The position numbers and the translations under genes were made by a program. From CAWKGC01 sp963849005 (GTDB lineage Bacteria > Pseudomonadota > Gammaproteobacteria > Burkholderiales > Usitatibacteraceae): DNA of 64,000 nucleotides. The notes beneath the pieces are model-generated. The model ran no database searches. It worked only from the letters and a program-made list of their open reading frames with translations, and was not told where the DNA came from. Positions 43,330 to 54,039 of the stretch are shown here, one piece after another; position 1 is the first letter of the stretch; every line of letters begins with the position of its first letter. The stretch is taken from positions 62,001-126,000 of the forward strand of contig CAWKGC010000022.1 of the NCBI GenBank assembly GCA_963849005.1, written 5' to 3'.

Positions 43330-43864
43330 TGAAGTTGTCGCGGTAGTAGCGCAATTCCGCGATCGACTCGTATACGTCCGCGAGCGCCTCGTGCTTGCTC
43401 TCTTTCACCAGCCCTGCGAGCAATTGCGGCCGCCAGCGCCTCACCAGTTCCTTGAGCGTGCTGACATCGAGGATGCGGTAGTGCAGGTAGGCCTCGAGCA
43501 GCGGCATGTAGAGGAACATGAAGCGCCGGTCCTGGTGCACGGTGTTGCCGCACAGGGGCGAAGCCTGCGGCGGAACGTGCTGCTTCAGGAAAGCGAGCAG
43601 CGCCTGTTCGACTTCGGCCTCTTCCAGCGCGGACGCGCGCACCTTCTCGATGAGGCCGGACTTGCCGTGGGTCGACTTGTTCCACGCGTCCATGCCGTCG
43701 AGCACCGCGTCGGACTGGTGGATCACGTAGACAGGCGCCTCGGCGATCGTGTTCAGCGCCGAGTCGGTGACGACCATCGCGACTTCGATGATGCGTTCGC
43801 GCTCGGGAACCAGTCCCGACATCTCCATGTCTATCCAGACGAGCGCATTCTTGTCCTGTGCCAT
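43316..43864 (-). CDS. orn: Oligoribonuclease
   Basis: 182 residues, the standard length of Orn, the DEDDh exonuclease that degrades 2-5-mer RNAs, including pGpG from cyclic-di-GMP. ExoI motif LVWIDMEMSGL, ExoII NKSTHGKSGLIEKVRAS with LCGNTVHQDRRFMF, and ExoIII KHEALADVYESIAELRYYR are in place. Start MAQDK at 43864. Confidence 0.97.
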   Translation of the reverse strand: MAQDKNALVWIDMEMSGLVPERERIIEVAMVVTDSALNTIAEAPVYVIHQSDAVLDGMDAWNKSTHGKSGLIEKVRASALEEAEVEQALLAFLKQHVPPQASPLCGNTVHQDRRFMFLYMPLLEAYLHYRILDVSTLKELVRRWRPQLLAGLVKESKHEALADVYESIAELRYYRDNFIKLD

Positions 43865-43926
43865 AATCTCCGCCGCTTCAAGGTCGAGCGAATTGTGGCA
43901 CGCCACCCGGGCTTTCACCACACCAC

Positions 43927-45207
43927 TTGAACCAATTCAGCTGGCTCTTCGTCGTTTTCGTCGCCCTTGGCCTCGCGATGCGCGCGGTGCTGGCCCGTCG
44001 CCAGGCCGCGCACGTGGCACTCAACCGTGATGCGGTTCCGCCGGCCTTCGCCTCGGAGGTGCCGCTGGAATCGCACCGCAAGGCCGCCGACTACACCGTC
44101 GCCCGCACGCGCTTCGGCCTCCTCGAGTCGGTTGCGCTCGACGGCTTCCTGGTCCTGCTTCATCACGATCGGCGGCGGGCTCGCGGCCATCGACGCCGCC
44201 TCTTCGCGGCTGTTCGGCGACGGCCAGCTGCGCTCGCTCGCCACCCTGTTCGGGCTGATGGCGCTGGGCGCGATCGCGGCCCTGCCCTTCGATCTCTACC
44301 GCACCTTTTCCATCGAGGCGCGCTTCGGTTTCAACCGCTCGACGCCGGCGCTCTTCTGGGGCGATTTTGCCAAGGGGCTGGCCCTGGTGATCGTGCTCGG
44401 CGGCCCGCTCGCCTGGCTGGTGCTGTGGTTCGTCGAAAGCGCCGGGCCGCTCTGGTGGCTCTACACCTGGTTCGCGTGGATCGCGTTCACCCTGGTGCTG
44501 GTCGCGGTCTTCCCCAAGTACATCGCGCCGCTCTTCAACCGTTTCACGCCGCTGCCCGAGGGCGAGGTCCGCTCCACGGATCGAGGCGCTGCTCGAGCGA
44601 TGCGGGTTTCGCGCCGAGGGCCTGCTACGTGATGGACGGCTCGAAGCGCTCGAGCCACGGCAACGCCTACTTCACCGGCTTCGGCACGCGCCAAGCGCAT
44701 CGTGTTCTTCGACACGCTGGTGGAGCGACTCACGCCCGGGGAGGTGGAGGCGGTGCTCGCGCACGAACTCGGGCATTACGCGCGGGGCCACATCTGGCGC
44801 ATGCTCGCGATGCGCTTCGCGCTGGCGCTCGCGCCTGCTCGCGGCTGCTCGGCTGGATGATCGACAAGCCCTGGTTCCACCAGGGGCTGGGCATCGCTTC
44901 GCCGCATACCGGCGCCGCGCTCGCGCTCTTCTTCATCGCCGTGCCGGTGTTCACGTTCCCGTTCCAGCCGCTGGCAAGCTGGCTTTCGCGCAAGCAGGAG
45001 TTCGAGGCGGACGAATTCGCCGCAAGCCACGCGCGCGGCGAGGACCTCGAGCGCGCGCTGGTGAAGCTCTACCGCGACAACGCCGCCACCCTCACCCCCG
45101 ATGCGCTGCATTCGCTCGTGTATGATTCCCATCCGCCCGCGGCGCTGCGAATCGCGCACCTGCGCGAGGCCGGCCGCGCCGAAGCCGCGCGCGCGCAACC
45201 GGCCTGA
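43927..45207 (+). CDS. M48 family membrane protease, Ste24/CAAX-prenyl-protease-1 type (frame breaks)
   Basis: About 425 residues, with five or more membrane segments. Zinc motif HELGHYARGH and third ligand in SRKQEFEADEFAASHA. N-terminal SWLFVVFVALGLAMRAVL and PFDLYRTFSIEARFGFN are typical of Ste24-like proteases. Breaks near 44160, 44580, 44690 and 44830. TTG 43927 is used as start; a later methionine is possible. It may remove peptides from membrane-associated or misfolded proteins. Divergent from orn. Confidence 0.83.
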   Translation: MNQFSWLFVVFVALGLAMRAVLARRQAAHVALNRDAVPPAFASEVPLESHRKAADYTVARTRFGLLESVALDGFLVLLHHDRRRARGHRRRLFAAVRRRPAALARHPVRADGAGRDRGPALRSLPHLFHRGALRFQPLDAGALLGRFCQGAGPGDRARRPARLAGAVVRRKRRAALVALHLVRVDRVHPGAGRGLPQVHRAALQPFHAAARGRGPLHGSRRCSSDAGFAPRACYVMDGSKRSSHGNAYFTGFGTRQAHRVLRHAGGATHARGGGGGARARTRALRAGPHLAHARDALRAGARACSRLLGWMIDKPWFHQGLGIASPHTGAALALFFIAVPVFTFPFQPLASWLSRKQEFEADEFAASHARGEDLERALVKLYRDNAATLTPDALHSLVYDSHPPAALRIAHLREAGRAEAARAQPA

Positions 45208-45236
45208 GCCTCCCCGGGCGCCGAGCAGGAGTCGAA

Positions 45237-45578
45237 ATGGAAACACTCGCCAGCGAACTCGTTCGCAAGAAATGCGCGCCTTGCGAAGGTGGCGTGGCGC
45301 CACTCACCGCAGGGCAATTGCGCCCTTTCCTGAAGGGCCTGCCGGGCTGGGAGCTCGAAGGCGGCGCCATCACGCGGACATACCGTTTCAGGAATTACTT
45401 CGACACCATGGCCTTCGTCAACGCCGCGGCATGGATCTCGCACCGCGAGGACCACCATCCCGACATGCTGGTCAGCTACAACGCGTGCAAGGTGAGCTAC
45501 ATCACGCACGCCATCAACGGCCTGTCGGAGAACGACTTCATCTGCGCCGCCAAGCTCGACCAGTTGTTCGACCTCTGA
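45237..45578 (+). CDS. phhB: Pterin-4a-carbinolamine dehydratase
   Basis: 113 residues. The family signature is visible: LPGWELEGGAITRTYRFRNY, then SHREDHHPDMLVSYNACKVSY with the active-site His cluster. It recycles the pterin cofactor of aromatic hydroxylases. No phenylalanine hydroxylase gene is nearby. SD CAGGAG lies 6 bases before the ATG; rsgA starts 13 bases later. Confidence 0.95.
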   Translation: METLASELVRKKCAPCEGGVAPLTAGQLRPFLKGLPGWELEGGAITRTYRFRNYFDTMAFVNAAAWISHREDHHPDMLVSYNACKVSYITHAINGLSENDFICAAKLDQLFDL

Positions 45579-45591
45579 GACAGGACCCCGG

Positions 45592-46518
45592 ATGACCACG
45601 CGGCGCGAACGCGAAACACAGGTCGTCGCCGAAGGCCGCGTCGTCGCCGATTTCGGGCGCGAGTTCCTGGTGGAATTTCCCGACCGCCGGCAGGTGGTCT
45701 GCTCCCGCAAGGGCCGCAAGCAGGACGCCGTATGCGGGGACTTCGTCGCCGTGCGAATGGTCGGTGCCGCGCAAGGATCGATCGAGCGCATCGGCACGCG
45801 CGTGAACCTGCTCTATCGCTCCGACCAGTGGCGCGAGAAGGCGCTCGCGGCCAACGTCGAGCAGGTGATCGTGCTGCTCGCCCCCAAGCCGGTGTACAGC
45901 GAGGCCTTCCTCAACCTGAGCCTGGTGGCCTGCGAGGCCGCGCGCATTCCCGTGGTCATCGCGCTGAACAAGAGCGACCTCGACGAGCACCGCGAGGTGC
46001 GCAAGGCGCTCGAGGCCTACGAGAAGATCGGCTACTCGGTGATCTCGATGTCGGCGAAGTTCGACATCGCCCCGCTCCTGCCGGCGCTCGAGGGCAAGCT
46101 CACCTTGCTGGTCGGCCAGAGCGGCGTGGGCAAGTCGAGGACGGTCAACGCGCTGGTGCTGAACGAAGTCGCCCGCGTCGGCGAACTTTCGGCCTCCAGC
46201 GAATCGGGCACGCACACGACCACGTTTTCGCGGATGTACCGGCTGGATCGCGACACGGCAATCATCGATACGCCGGGCTTCCAGTCATTCGGCCTGTTCC
46301 ACTTGACGGAAGACCAGATCGCCGACGCCATGCGCGAATTCGGGCCCTACCTCGGCCTTTGCAAGTTCAACGATTGCGCCCACTTGAACGAGCCGGGCTG
46401 CGCGGTGATCGCGGCATCGGAAACGGGCAAGGTCAGCCGCGAGCGCCTGTCGTTTTACCAGGTGCTGATCGAGCAGCACCGCGAACTGCACGAGAAACAC
46501 CCCGACTGGAGCCGTTAG
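45592..46518 (+). CDS. rsgA: Ribosome small subunit-dependent GTPase A
   Basis: 308 residues: OB-fold N-domain, circularly permuted GTPase (G4 NKSD, then G1 GQSGVGKS, G3 DTPG), and a zinc-binding C-domain (CKFNDCAHLNEPGCAV). RsgA matures the 30S subunit. The residues after Walker A read RTVNAL instead of the common TLVNAL, a small change worth checking in the raw reads. Co-directional with phhB. Confidence 0.95.
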   Translation: MTTRRERETQVVAEGRVVADFGREFLVEFPDRRQVVCSRKGRKQDAVCGDFVAVRMVGAAQGSIERIGTRVNLLYRSDQWREKALAANVEQVIVLLAPKPVYSEAFLNLSLVACEAARIPVVIALNKSDLDEHREVRKALEAYEKIGYSVISMSAKFDIAPLLPALEGKLTLLVGQSGVGKSRTVNALVLNEVARVGELSASSESGTHTTTFSRMYRLDRDTAIIDTPGFQSFGLFHLTEDQIADAMREFGPYLGLCKFNDCAHLNEPGCAVIAASETGKVSRERLSFYQVLIEQHRELHEKHPDWSR

Positions 46519-46520
46519 CC

Positions 46521-46550
46521 GGGTTAGTCGGGGTTAGTCGGGGTTAGTCG
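46521..46550. repeat. Three tandem copies of a 10-base unit
   Basis: GGGTTAGTCG is repeated exactly three times, directly after the rsgA stop codon and followed by a fourth partial copy. It lies just ahead of the 58-base tandem repeat. Such small direct repeats are prone to slippage, so copy number may vary between strains. Confidence 0.95.
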
Positions 46551-46560
46551 GGGTGCGGGG

Positions 46561-46663
46561 GTCAGAGACGTAGATACTGCTCGGCCGCAGTGCGGCCGGG
46601 AAGTATTACGTCTCTGACCCCGGTGTTCTTCCCACTGCTCGGCCGCAGTGCGGCCGGGAAGTA

Positions 46664-46691
<28 letters not shown>
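46561..46691. repeat. Tandem 58-base repeat with inverted-repeat core
   Basis: Two adjacent 58-base copies (46576-46633 and 46634-46691) differ at a single position. Each contains the palindromic CGGCCGCAGTGCGGCCG and ends with ACGTCTCTGACCCC. An inverted relative of that end (GGGGTCAGAGACGTA, from 46557) precedes copy one, so the whole array is flanked like a small mobile or REP-type element. Copy two supplies the last codons and the TAA of amrS on the minus strand. Confidence 0.9.
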
Positions 46692-47780
<1,089 letters not shown>

Positions 47781-47788
<8 letters not shown>

Positions 47789-48341
47789 CGGGTCCGTTCC
47801 TTTCGCAGTGCTTCTCGACGCCGTAGCGCCGCAATCGCAGGTCGGGATGCCAGAAACCGGCCGGCAGGCCCGCCTTGCGCTTCAACTCGCTCAGGAACAT
47901 GGGGGTGTCGGGGAGGCTTTCCCAGACCTGAGGCAGGAATGTCGCGCGGGTGCTTCCGTACTCGATCACCACGCCGTCGATCCCGGGCCGCAACTGGCGC
48001 ATCGCGTCGTCCTCATCCGTGCATTCGAGCGGCTCGGATGGCTGCAGGAGCGACACTTCGACCGCGAGCGACGCCAGCTCGAAGGCCGCCACCGGCGGGA
48101 AACGACGGTCGCGCAGCGCCGCCGCGACGGCATTGGCAGCGATGTCCTCGCCGAGCGGGCGGTGCGCCTCGAGGGAGCCGATGCAGCCTCGCAGGTCGCC
48201 GCCGCGCCGCAAGGTCACGAAGGAGCAGCCCGCCGCTTCCAGCCACGGCTCCGGCGGCAGGCGAACCGGCGCGCCCACGCCGAGCGCGTGCTCCATGGCC
48301 CCGCGGGCAATTCGCAGCACGATGGCGCTGCGTTCACGCAT
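47781..48341 (-). CDS. amrA: AmmeMemoRadiSam system protein A (AMMECR1 domain)
   Basis: 186 residues. The AMMECR1 hallmark LRGCIGSLEAHRPLGEDIAANA with the invariant Cys is in place, with LRDRRFPPVAAFELASL and VSLLQPSEPL following. The start ATG 48341 overlaps the memo stop by 8 bases, so all three genes of the system are translationally coupled. Human AMMECR1 is the distant homologue; biochemical role unknown. Confidence 0.93.
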
Positions 48342-49146
48342 TTCCGGCCTCGCGCTCGCGGAAGGCGAAGGCACCATAACCGACGACCTGGCCACGGCCC
48401 CCTGCGGTATCGCCGGAATTGCGCAAGTCCACCTGCTCGACCTCCATGCCACGGCGGCGGGCAGCCTCGATGAGCCCGTTGATCGGCGTGGCCCCGCAGG
48501 CCTGGTCGTGGCCGAGAACAGGTTCGAGCGCCGAGATCGCGCGCGCGGTCTCGCCGTCCATCCTTTGCGCAGTCCGGTAGTCGAGGTAGTGCGACAGGTC
48601 GGAGCTCACCACCACCAGCGTCTCCTCGCCGCCCCAGAGCTTGTCTAGAACCTGCGCAACCTCGGCGGGCGTCGCCTCGCCCACCACCAGCGGCACCAGG
48701 CGGAAGCGGCCGAGGACCGACTGCAGGAACGGCAACTGCACTTCCAGGCAATGCTCCAGCGCGTGCGCATCACCGCGCACGCTGACCTGCGGCAGCGAAG
48801 CGATCGCCTCGACGGCATCCGCGTCGATCTCGATCTCGCCGAGAGGAGAGGCGAAAGCCGAGGCGCCGGGCAGCGCGATGCCGCGGATCCAGACACGGTG
48901 CGCCGGGCCGATCAGGACCACCCGCCGGATGCGCCCGCGCAATGGCGCGAGACGCGCGTAGATACTGGCCGCCACGGGGCCCGAATAGACGTAACCGGCG
49001 TGCGGCGCAATGATCGCCTTGGGCGCCTGCCGCGCCGGAATCCCGGTTGCCGCATTCTCGAGCAGCGCGGCAACTTCTGCCGCGAGGACCGGCGCTTCCC
49101 CGGGGTAGAACGCGCCCGCGACTGCCGCGGGGCGGATCGTAGGCAT
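48334..49146 (-). CDS. amrB: AmmeMemoRadiSam system protein B (Memo-like)
   Basis: 270 residues, full-length. Memo/LigB-like fold with metal-site residues in IAPHAGYVYSG (near residue 49), GPAHRVW, HALEHCLEVQLPFLQ and VVVSSDLSHYLDY. First gene of the amrBAS operon. Memo proteins are related to class III extradiol dioxygenases. Confidence 0.93.
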   Translation of the reverse strand: MPTIRPAAVAGAFYPGEAPVLAAEVAALLENAATGIPARQAPKAIIAPHAGYVYSGPVAASIYARLAPLRGRIRRVVLIGPAHRVWIRGIALPGASAFASPLGEIEIDADAVEAIASLPQVSVRGDAHALEHCLEVQLPFLQSVLGRFRLVPLVVGEATPAEVAQVLDKLWGGEETLVVVSSDLSHYLDYRTAQRMDGETARAISALEPVLGHDQACGATPINGLIEAARRRGMEVEQVDLRNSGDTAGGRGQVVGYGAFAFREREAGNA

Positions 49147-49227
49147 GGGTCTTCCTCCTTGTCTCCCGAATGTGGGGGCGACAGCGCGGAAAACAAACCC
49201 TGCGGGGCCGGCGGGCGGTCCCCCGCT

Positions 49228-50907
49228 TCAGAGCTTCAGGTCGTGCGTGACGCGCCCCGCGCGTTCATGCTGCGCGCGCAGGGTGACTACGGTGCCCTTC
49301 GGCGCGCGTACCGTCCACTCGGCCTGGCCGCGGTCCGCGGTGAGGTTCGGGTCGGGCAGGAAGGCCTGGAGCATCGTCCGGCTCGCGCGCCCCTCGAGTT
49401 GGCCCTTCTCCTCGCGAGGCTTGCCTGAAACCAGCTCGGCGCCCGGAGGCAGGGCGATCTCGAACACGACGCCGCGCGTGATCTTGCGCTCGAGCGCGCG
49501 CTTGGTCACGTAGGTCGGCAGGAACCCGGCATTCGCCACGGCGAATCGCACCCGCCACGTGTCCTTGCCGAGCGCCTGCGATTCCGCCTTGAAGAGCGCA
49601 AGCCGGGGCAGCGTCAGGGCCTGCCACGTCAGCCACTCCGGGAAGCGCTGCACCTCGCGCTCGCGGTACTTCGGCGGCGGGTTGCGAAACGTGGCGACCT
49701 TGTCCCAGCCGCCCAGCTCGACCCTGCCGAGCTGCGGATGGTCGAACGCGTACCAGTCCACGTAGCCCTTCCCGTCGAGTTCCCTGTCGCTCCAGCGCAA
49801 CAGCTTGAGGTCGTCCTCGGGCGGGTGGTCCCGGTACCAGTCGATGAAGTGGTACTTCTCGATGCCCGCCTCCTTGGCCGGCGCCCAGATCTCGATCGTC
49901 CAGAAGAACTGGCCGAGGTGCTCGTAGATCCAGTCGAAGCCGCCGCTGATCACCTGCTTGGGGTGGTAGCGGAACTCGTGGAAGATCGAGATGTTCGGGT
50001 AGCCGGTGAGCTCCTCGCTCTTCACGCCGAATTTCTTGTAGAGCCAGAGATCCTCGGCGGGCATCTCCTCGTCGGCCTGCGACGAGAACGGGCGAAGGAT
50101 CACGCCGCTGTGGGTATGAAAGCTGATGCCCGTGCAGATGTTGCCGTGCGTGGCGAAGAACTCGACCACGGCCCGCACCTCGGGCTCGGACACCGGGTAC
50201 GGCCCCGCGCCGAGCTGGTCGAACTCCTGCCGCCATTGCGTCGGGAAATTCCGGTTGAGGTCGAGCCCCTCGCGGTCGCGATTGACGCGCACTTCGACGC
50301 CATCGAAATTGTCGAGCGTCCCCTCGGGAAGGATGCGCCAGTACTCGCCGCCCGCTTCCGCCGGGTCGCGCGGGATCATCAGGCGGGAATCCTCCGGGTG
50401 CGCCTTCCAGCCGCCGTTCGCGTCCGGCAATCGCATCATCAGCACGCGGCCGTCGCCGTCGATGTCCTCGACCGTCAGGCCCTCGACAGGGTCTTCGTCG
50501 AAGGGATAGGGGCGGGTCGAGGAGCGGATGAAGCGCGGCTTGTCGGCCAGGGCGAGCTCGGCGCCGTCGGGATTGATGCGCGGGCAGAGATAGACGGTCG
50601 TGGTGTCGAGCAGCCGCGTGACGTCCTCGCGCTTGCCGTACTGTTGCGAAAGAAAGTGCAGGTAGTAGAGGCAGGCGGTCGACGCGGTCAGCTCGCCCGC
50701 GTGGATGTTGCCGTCGATCCAGAAGGCCGGCTTCTCGGCCGCCGGCCCGGTCGACGCGTTGGTCGCCGCGAGCACCCAGATGTCGCGGCCTTCCCAGCTC
50801 TTGCCGATGCTCTCAAGCGAGAAGAGCGACGGGTGGCGCTCGCAGTAGCCCCCGAGGATGGCGGTGAGCTCGGCGTGGCGGTAGAACCGGTCGAAGGCCT
50901 GCTGCAT
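49228..50907 (-). CDS. M14 family zinc carboxypeptidase
   Basis: 559 residues. Zinc ligands: HAGE at 69-72 and the later His in GISFHTHSG. The catalytic Glu is within FFWTIEIWAP. Substrate-side residues: LNRNFPTQW with the conserved Asn-Arg. No signal peptide, so cytoplasmic. The C-terminal ~160 residues form an extra beta-rich domain (VRFAVANAGFLPTYVTKRAL). The ATG abuts the tctA stop; the peptidase is the last gene of a tctCBA operon. Confidence 0.9.
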   Translation of the reverse strand: MQQAFDRFYRHAELTAILGGYCERHPSLFSLESIGKSWEGRDIWVLAATNASTGPAAEKPAFWIDGNIHAGELTASTACLYYLHFLSQQYGKREDVTRLLDTTTVYLCPRINPDGAELALADKPRFIRSSTRPYPFDEDPVEGLTVEDIDGDGRVLMMRLPDANGGWKAHPEDSRLMIPRDPAEAGGEYWRILPEGTLDNFDGVEVRVNRDREGLDLNRNFPTQWRQEFDQLGAGPYPVSEPEVRAVVEFFATHGNICTGISFHTHSGVILRPFSSQADEEMPAEDLWLYKKFGVKSEELTGYPNISIFHEFRYHPKQVISGGFDWIYEHLGQFFWTIEIWAPAKEAGIEKYHFIDWYRDHPPEDDLKLLRWSDRELDGKGYVDWYAFDHPQLGRVELGGWDKVATFRNPPPKYREREVQRFPEWLTWQALTLPRLALFKAESQALGKDTWRVRFAVANAGFLPTYVTKRALERKITRGVVFEIALPPGAELVSGKPREEKGQLEGRASRTMLQAFLPDPNLTADRGQAEWTVRAPKGTVVTLRAQHERAGRVTHDLKL

Positions 50908-52406
50908 CTAGGCGACGGGACGCTTTCCCGGGCGAATCTTTTTCCACAACCACGGGCCGACGACCAGCGCGGCAGTCAGCGCAAGCAGCGATGCGGAAAG
51001 CGGGTGGGTGAAGAAAATGCTCGGGTCGCCCTGGCTGATCGCCAGCGCGCGCCGCAATTGCGCCTCGGCAAGCGGGCCCAGGATCATGCCGATGATCACC
51101 GGCGCGGTGGGGAAGTCGTAGCGCCGCATCAGGAACCCCATCACGCCGATCGCATAGAGCAGGAAGATGTCGAAGGACGACTGGCGCATGCCGTAGACGC
51201 CGAGCGTCGCGAATATCAGGATGCCGGCATAGAGCTGCGGCTTGGGGATCGCGAGCAGCTTCACCCAGAGCCCGATCATCGGCAGGTTCAACACCAGCAA
51301 CATGACGTTGCCGATGTACATGCTCGCGATCAACGCCCAGACCAGGTCGGCGGAATTCACGAACAGCAGCGGCCCCGGCTGGAGTCCGTATTGCTGGAAC
51401 GCGGCGAGCAGGATGGCTGCGGTCGCAGACGTCGGCAGGCCCAGCGAGAGCAAGGTGACCATGGTGCCGGTGGACGACGAATTGTTCGCCGCCTCGGGGC
51501 CGGCGACTCCTTCGATGGCGCCCTTGCCGAACTCGTCAGGATGCTTCGAGAGCTTCTTTTCGATGGCGTAAGAGAGGAAGTCGGGATCTCCGCCCCGCCC
51601 GCGGGCATCGCGCCGAAGGGAAATCCGATCACCGTGCCGCGCAGCCACGGCTTCCACGAGCGCTTCCAGTCCTCCGCCTTCATCCACAGCGAGTCGGTCA
51701 TCTTCTCGAGCGTGTCGGGCAGGTTGTGCATCTTGGAGGCCACGTAGAGCGTCTCCCCGACCGCGAACAGCCCGACCGCCACCGTCACGACCTCGATGCC
51801 ATCGAGCAATTGCGGGACATCGAAGGCGAAGCGCGCCTGCCCGCTCTGGTTGTCGATGCCGACCAGCCCGATGGACAGGCCGATGAACAGGCTCACCAGC
51901 CCGCGCAGGGTGGAACTGCCGAGAACCGCGGAAACGGTCGTGAAGGCCAGCACCATCAGCGCGAAGAATTCCGGCGGCCCGAAGCGCAGCGCGATGTCGA
52001 CAACGAGAGGCGAGACAAAGGTGAGCGCGACCACGCTCAGCGTGCCGGCGACGAATGAACCGATGGCGCTGGTGGATAGCGCCGCCCCGGCCCGTCCGCG
52101 CTTGGCCATCTGGTTGCCTTCCATCGCCGTGACGATGGTCGCGGACTCTCCCGGCGTATTGAGCAGGATCGAAGTGGTCGAGCCGCCGTACATCGCTCCG
52201 TAGTAGATGCCGGCGAACATGATCAGCGCGCCGGAAGGATCGACCTTGGTGGTGATCGGCAGGAGCAGCGCGACGGTGACCGCGGGGCCGATGCCGGGCA
52301 GCACGCCGACCGCGGTGCCCAGCGTCACGCCGATGAATGCCCACATCAGGTTCTGCATGGTGAGCGCCAGCGAGAAACCGTGCATCAGCGAATTTATCGT
52401 GTCCAT
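50908..52406 (-). CDS. tctA: Tripartite tricarboxylate transporter large permease TctA (one frame break)
   Basis: About 499 residues with ~12 membrane segments. TctA signatures: GVTLGTAVGVLPGIGPAVTVALLLP, YGAMYGGSTTSILLNTPGE and NNSSSTGTMVTLLSLGLPTS. One break near 51580. Large subunit of a sodium-coupled, binding-protein-dependent carboxylate importer. Confidence 0.93.
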
Positions 52407-52469
52407 GTGCCTCTCTCTGTCGGGCCGAAGGGGGCCGGGCGGTCCGGGCCGATCACGGCCCGGCGGCGC

Positions 52470-52955
52470 TCAACCGGGCAGGATGGGACCGAGCACGCCC
52501 TGCGGCAGGCTCAGGCCAAGCACATAGTTGAAGAAGCTGAATGTCACTGCGGCGATCACGAAGCCGACCAACGCATCGCGCACCTGCCGCCTGCTGTCGA
52601 ACCCCTTGCAGGCGAACACGAACAGCACGGTTCCGGCGATGATGAAGCCCGCCGGCACCATGATGATGCCGTTCAGGACGAGGCCCGCGCTGATCCACGC
52701 AAACGCTTTCCGGTTGAGCGGGTTCTGCGCCTCAGCCTCTTCGTCGACATCGCGAAAGCCGCCGCCCAGGACCTCCTTGAAGAGCACCAGCCCGAGCAGG
52801 ACCAGCACCGCCGAAATGATCGTCGGCGCGAGCTTCGGCCCGACCTTGGCGTAGCCGGTCGCTTCCGGCAGGTACAAGGTGCCGATCGCCATCGCGACGC
52901 CGAGCAGCAGGACGCCGCCCGCAACGGCGTACTGCCCGGCCTGGCCGTGGCGCAT
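52470..52955 (-). CDS. tctB: Tripartite tricarboxylate transporter small subunit TctB
   Basis: 161 residues with four membrane segments (AVAGGVLLLGVAMAIG, IISAVLVLLGLVLF, ISAGLVLNGIIMVPAGFIIAGTVLF, and a C-terminal helix). Fits TctB in size and in position between tctC and tctA. Confidence 0.87.
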   Translation of the reverse strand: MRHGQAGQYAVAGGVLLLGVAMAIGTLYLPEATGYAKVGPKLAPTIISAVLVLLGLVLFKEVLGGGFRDVDEEAEAQNPLNRKAFAWISAGLVLNGIIMVPAGFIIAGTVLFVFACKGFDSRRQVRDALVGFVIAAVTFSFFNYVLGLSLPQGVLGPILPG

Positions 52956-52958
52956 GGC

Positions 52959-53912
52959 CTATTTCACCAGGTTCAGCTTGACCAGCACTTCAGCGATGCG
53001 CTTGTTCTCCGCATCGACGTAGGCCTTGAAGGCGTCGCCCGACAGGTAGATGTCGGTCCAGTCCATGCGCTTGAGCGTCTCCTGCCAGGCCTTGCTCTTG
53101 ACGGTCGCATCCAGCGCCTTGATGAGCTCGGCCTTCTGCGCATCGGTGATGCCGGGAGCGCCGAACACGCCGCGCCAATTGAACAATTCGACGTTGATGC
53201 CCTGCTCCTTCAAGGTCGGGATGTTGATGCCGGGGACGCGCTTGTCCGAGGAGATGCCCAGCGCGCGGAACTTGCCCGCCTGGATCTGCGCGGCGAATTC
53301 GCCGTAGCCGGAAATGCCGGCCGTGACGTGGCTGCCGAGGATGGCAGCCTGCGCCTCGCCGCCGCCCGCGTAGGGAATGTAGTTGACCTTGGCAGGATCG
53401 ACGCCGACCGCCTGCGCGATCATGCCGGCAAGTATGTGGTCCGAGCCGCCCGCGCTGCCGCCGCCCCACGACACCGAACCGGGATTGGCCTTGAACTTGT
53501 TGACCAGGTCCGCAAGCGTCTTGATGTCGGAACCCGACGGCACGACGATGACTTGATACTCGCCGGTCAGGCGCGCCAGCGGCGTCACCATCGACAGGTT
53601 GACGGGCGACTTGTTCATGATGATGCCGCCGACCATGACCAGGCCGCCGGTCATCATCGCGTTGCCGTCACCTTTCGAGGTGTTGACGAACTGGGCCAGC
53701 CCGATCACGCCGGCCGAGCCGCCTTTGTTCTCGAACTGGACGTTCTTCACCACGCCCGCCTCCTGCATCGCCTTGGCGAGGTTGCGGCCGGTCTGGTCCC
53801 ATCCGCCGCCGGGATTGGCCGGGATCATCATCTTGAGGTTGTCGATCGCGAACGCCGTGCTGGAAATGACTACGAGGGCGACCGCAGCGGCGGCGCGCAG
53901 GGACTTCATCAT
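52959..53912 (-). CDS. tctC: Tripartite tricarboxylate transporter substrate-binding protein TctC
   Basis: 317 residues with signal peptide (~1-22, ending TAFA). Family landmarks: IPANPGGGWDQTGRNLAKAM, ENKGGSAGVIGLAQFVN and NYIPYAGGGEAQAAILGSHV. It opens the operon tctC-tctB-tctA-M14 peptidase. Ligand is a di- or tricarboxylate or similar acid, not determined. Confidence 0.92.
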   Translation of the reverse strand: MMKSLRAAAAVALVVISSTAFAIDNLKMMIPANPGGGWDQTGRNLAKAMQEAGVVKNVQFENKGGSAGVIGLAQFVNTSKGDGNAMMTGGLVMVGGIIMNKSPVNLSMVTPLARLTGEYQVIVVPSGSDIKTLADLVNKFKANPGSVSWGGGSAGGSDHILAGMIAQAVGVDPAKVNYIPYAGGGEAQAAILGSHVTAGISGYGEFAAQIQAGKFRALGISSDKRVPGINIPTLKEQGINVELFNWRGVFGAPGITDAQKAELIKALDATVKSKAWQETLKRMDWTDIYLSGDAFKAYVDAENKRIAEVLVKLNLVK

Positions 53913-54039
53913 GGGTACTCCTCCGGTTATCGATATGTTCTTGATACTGCCTGCGAGTGTAGCCGGGAGGGGGCGCCAGCGGCAAATCGACCGGCCTCGC
54001 ACGGCCGTGCGTCCATTGCGGCGCCCGCCGCTGCGGGGG

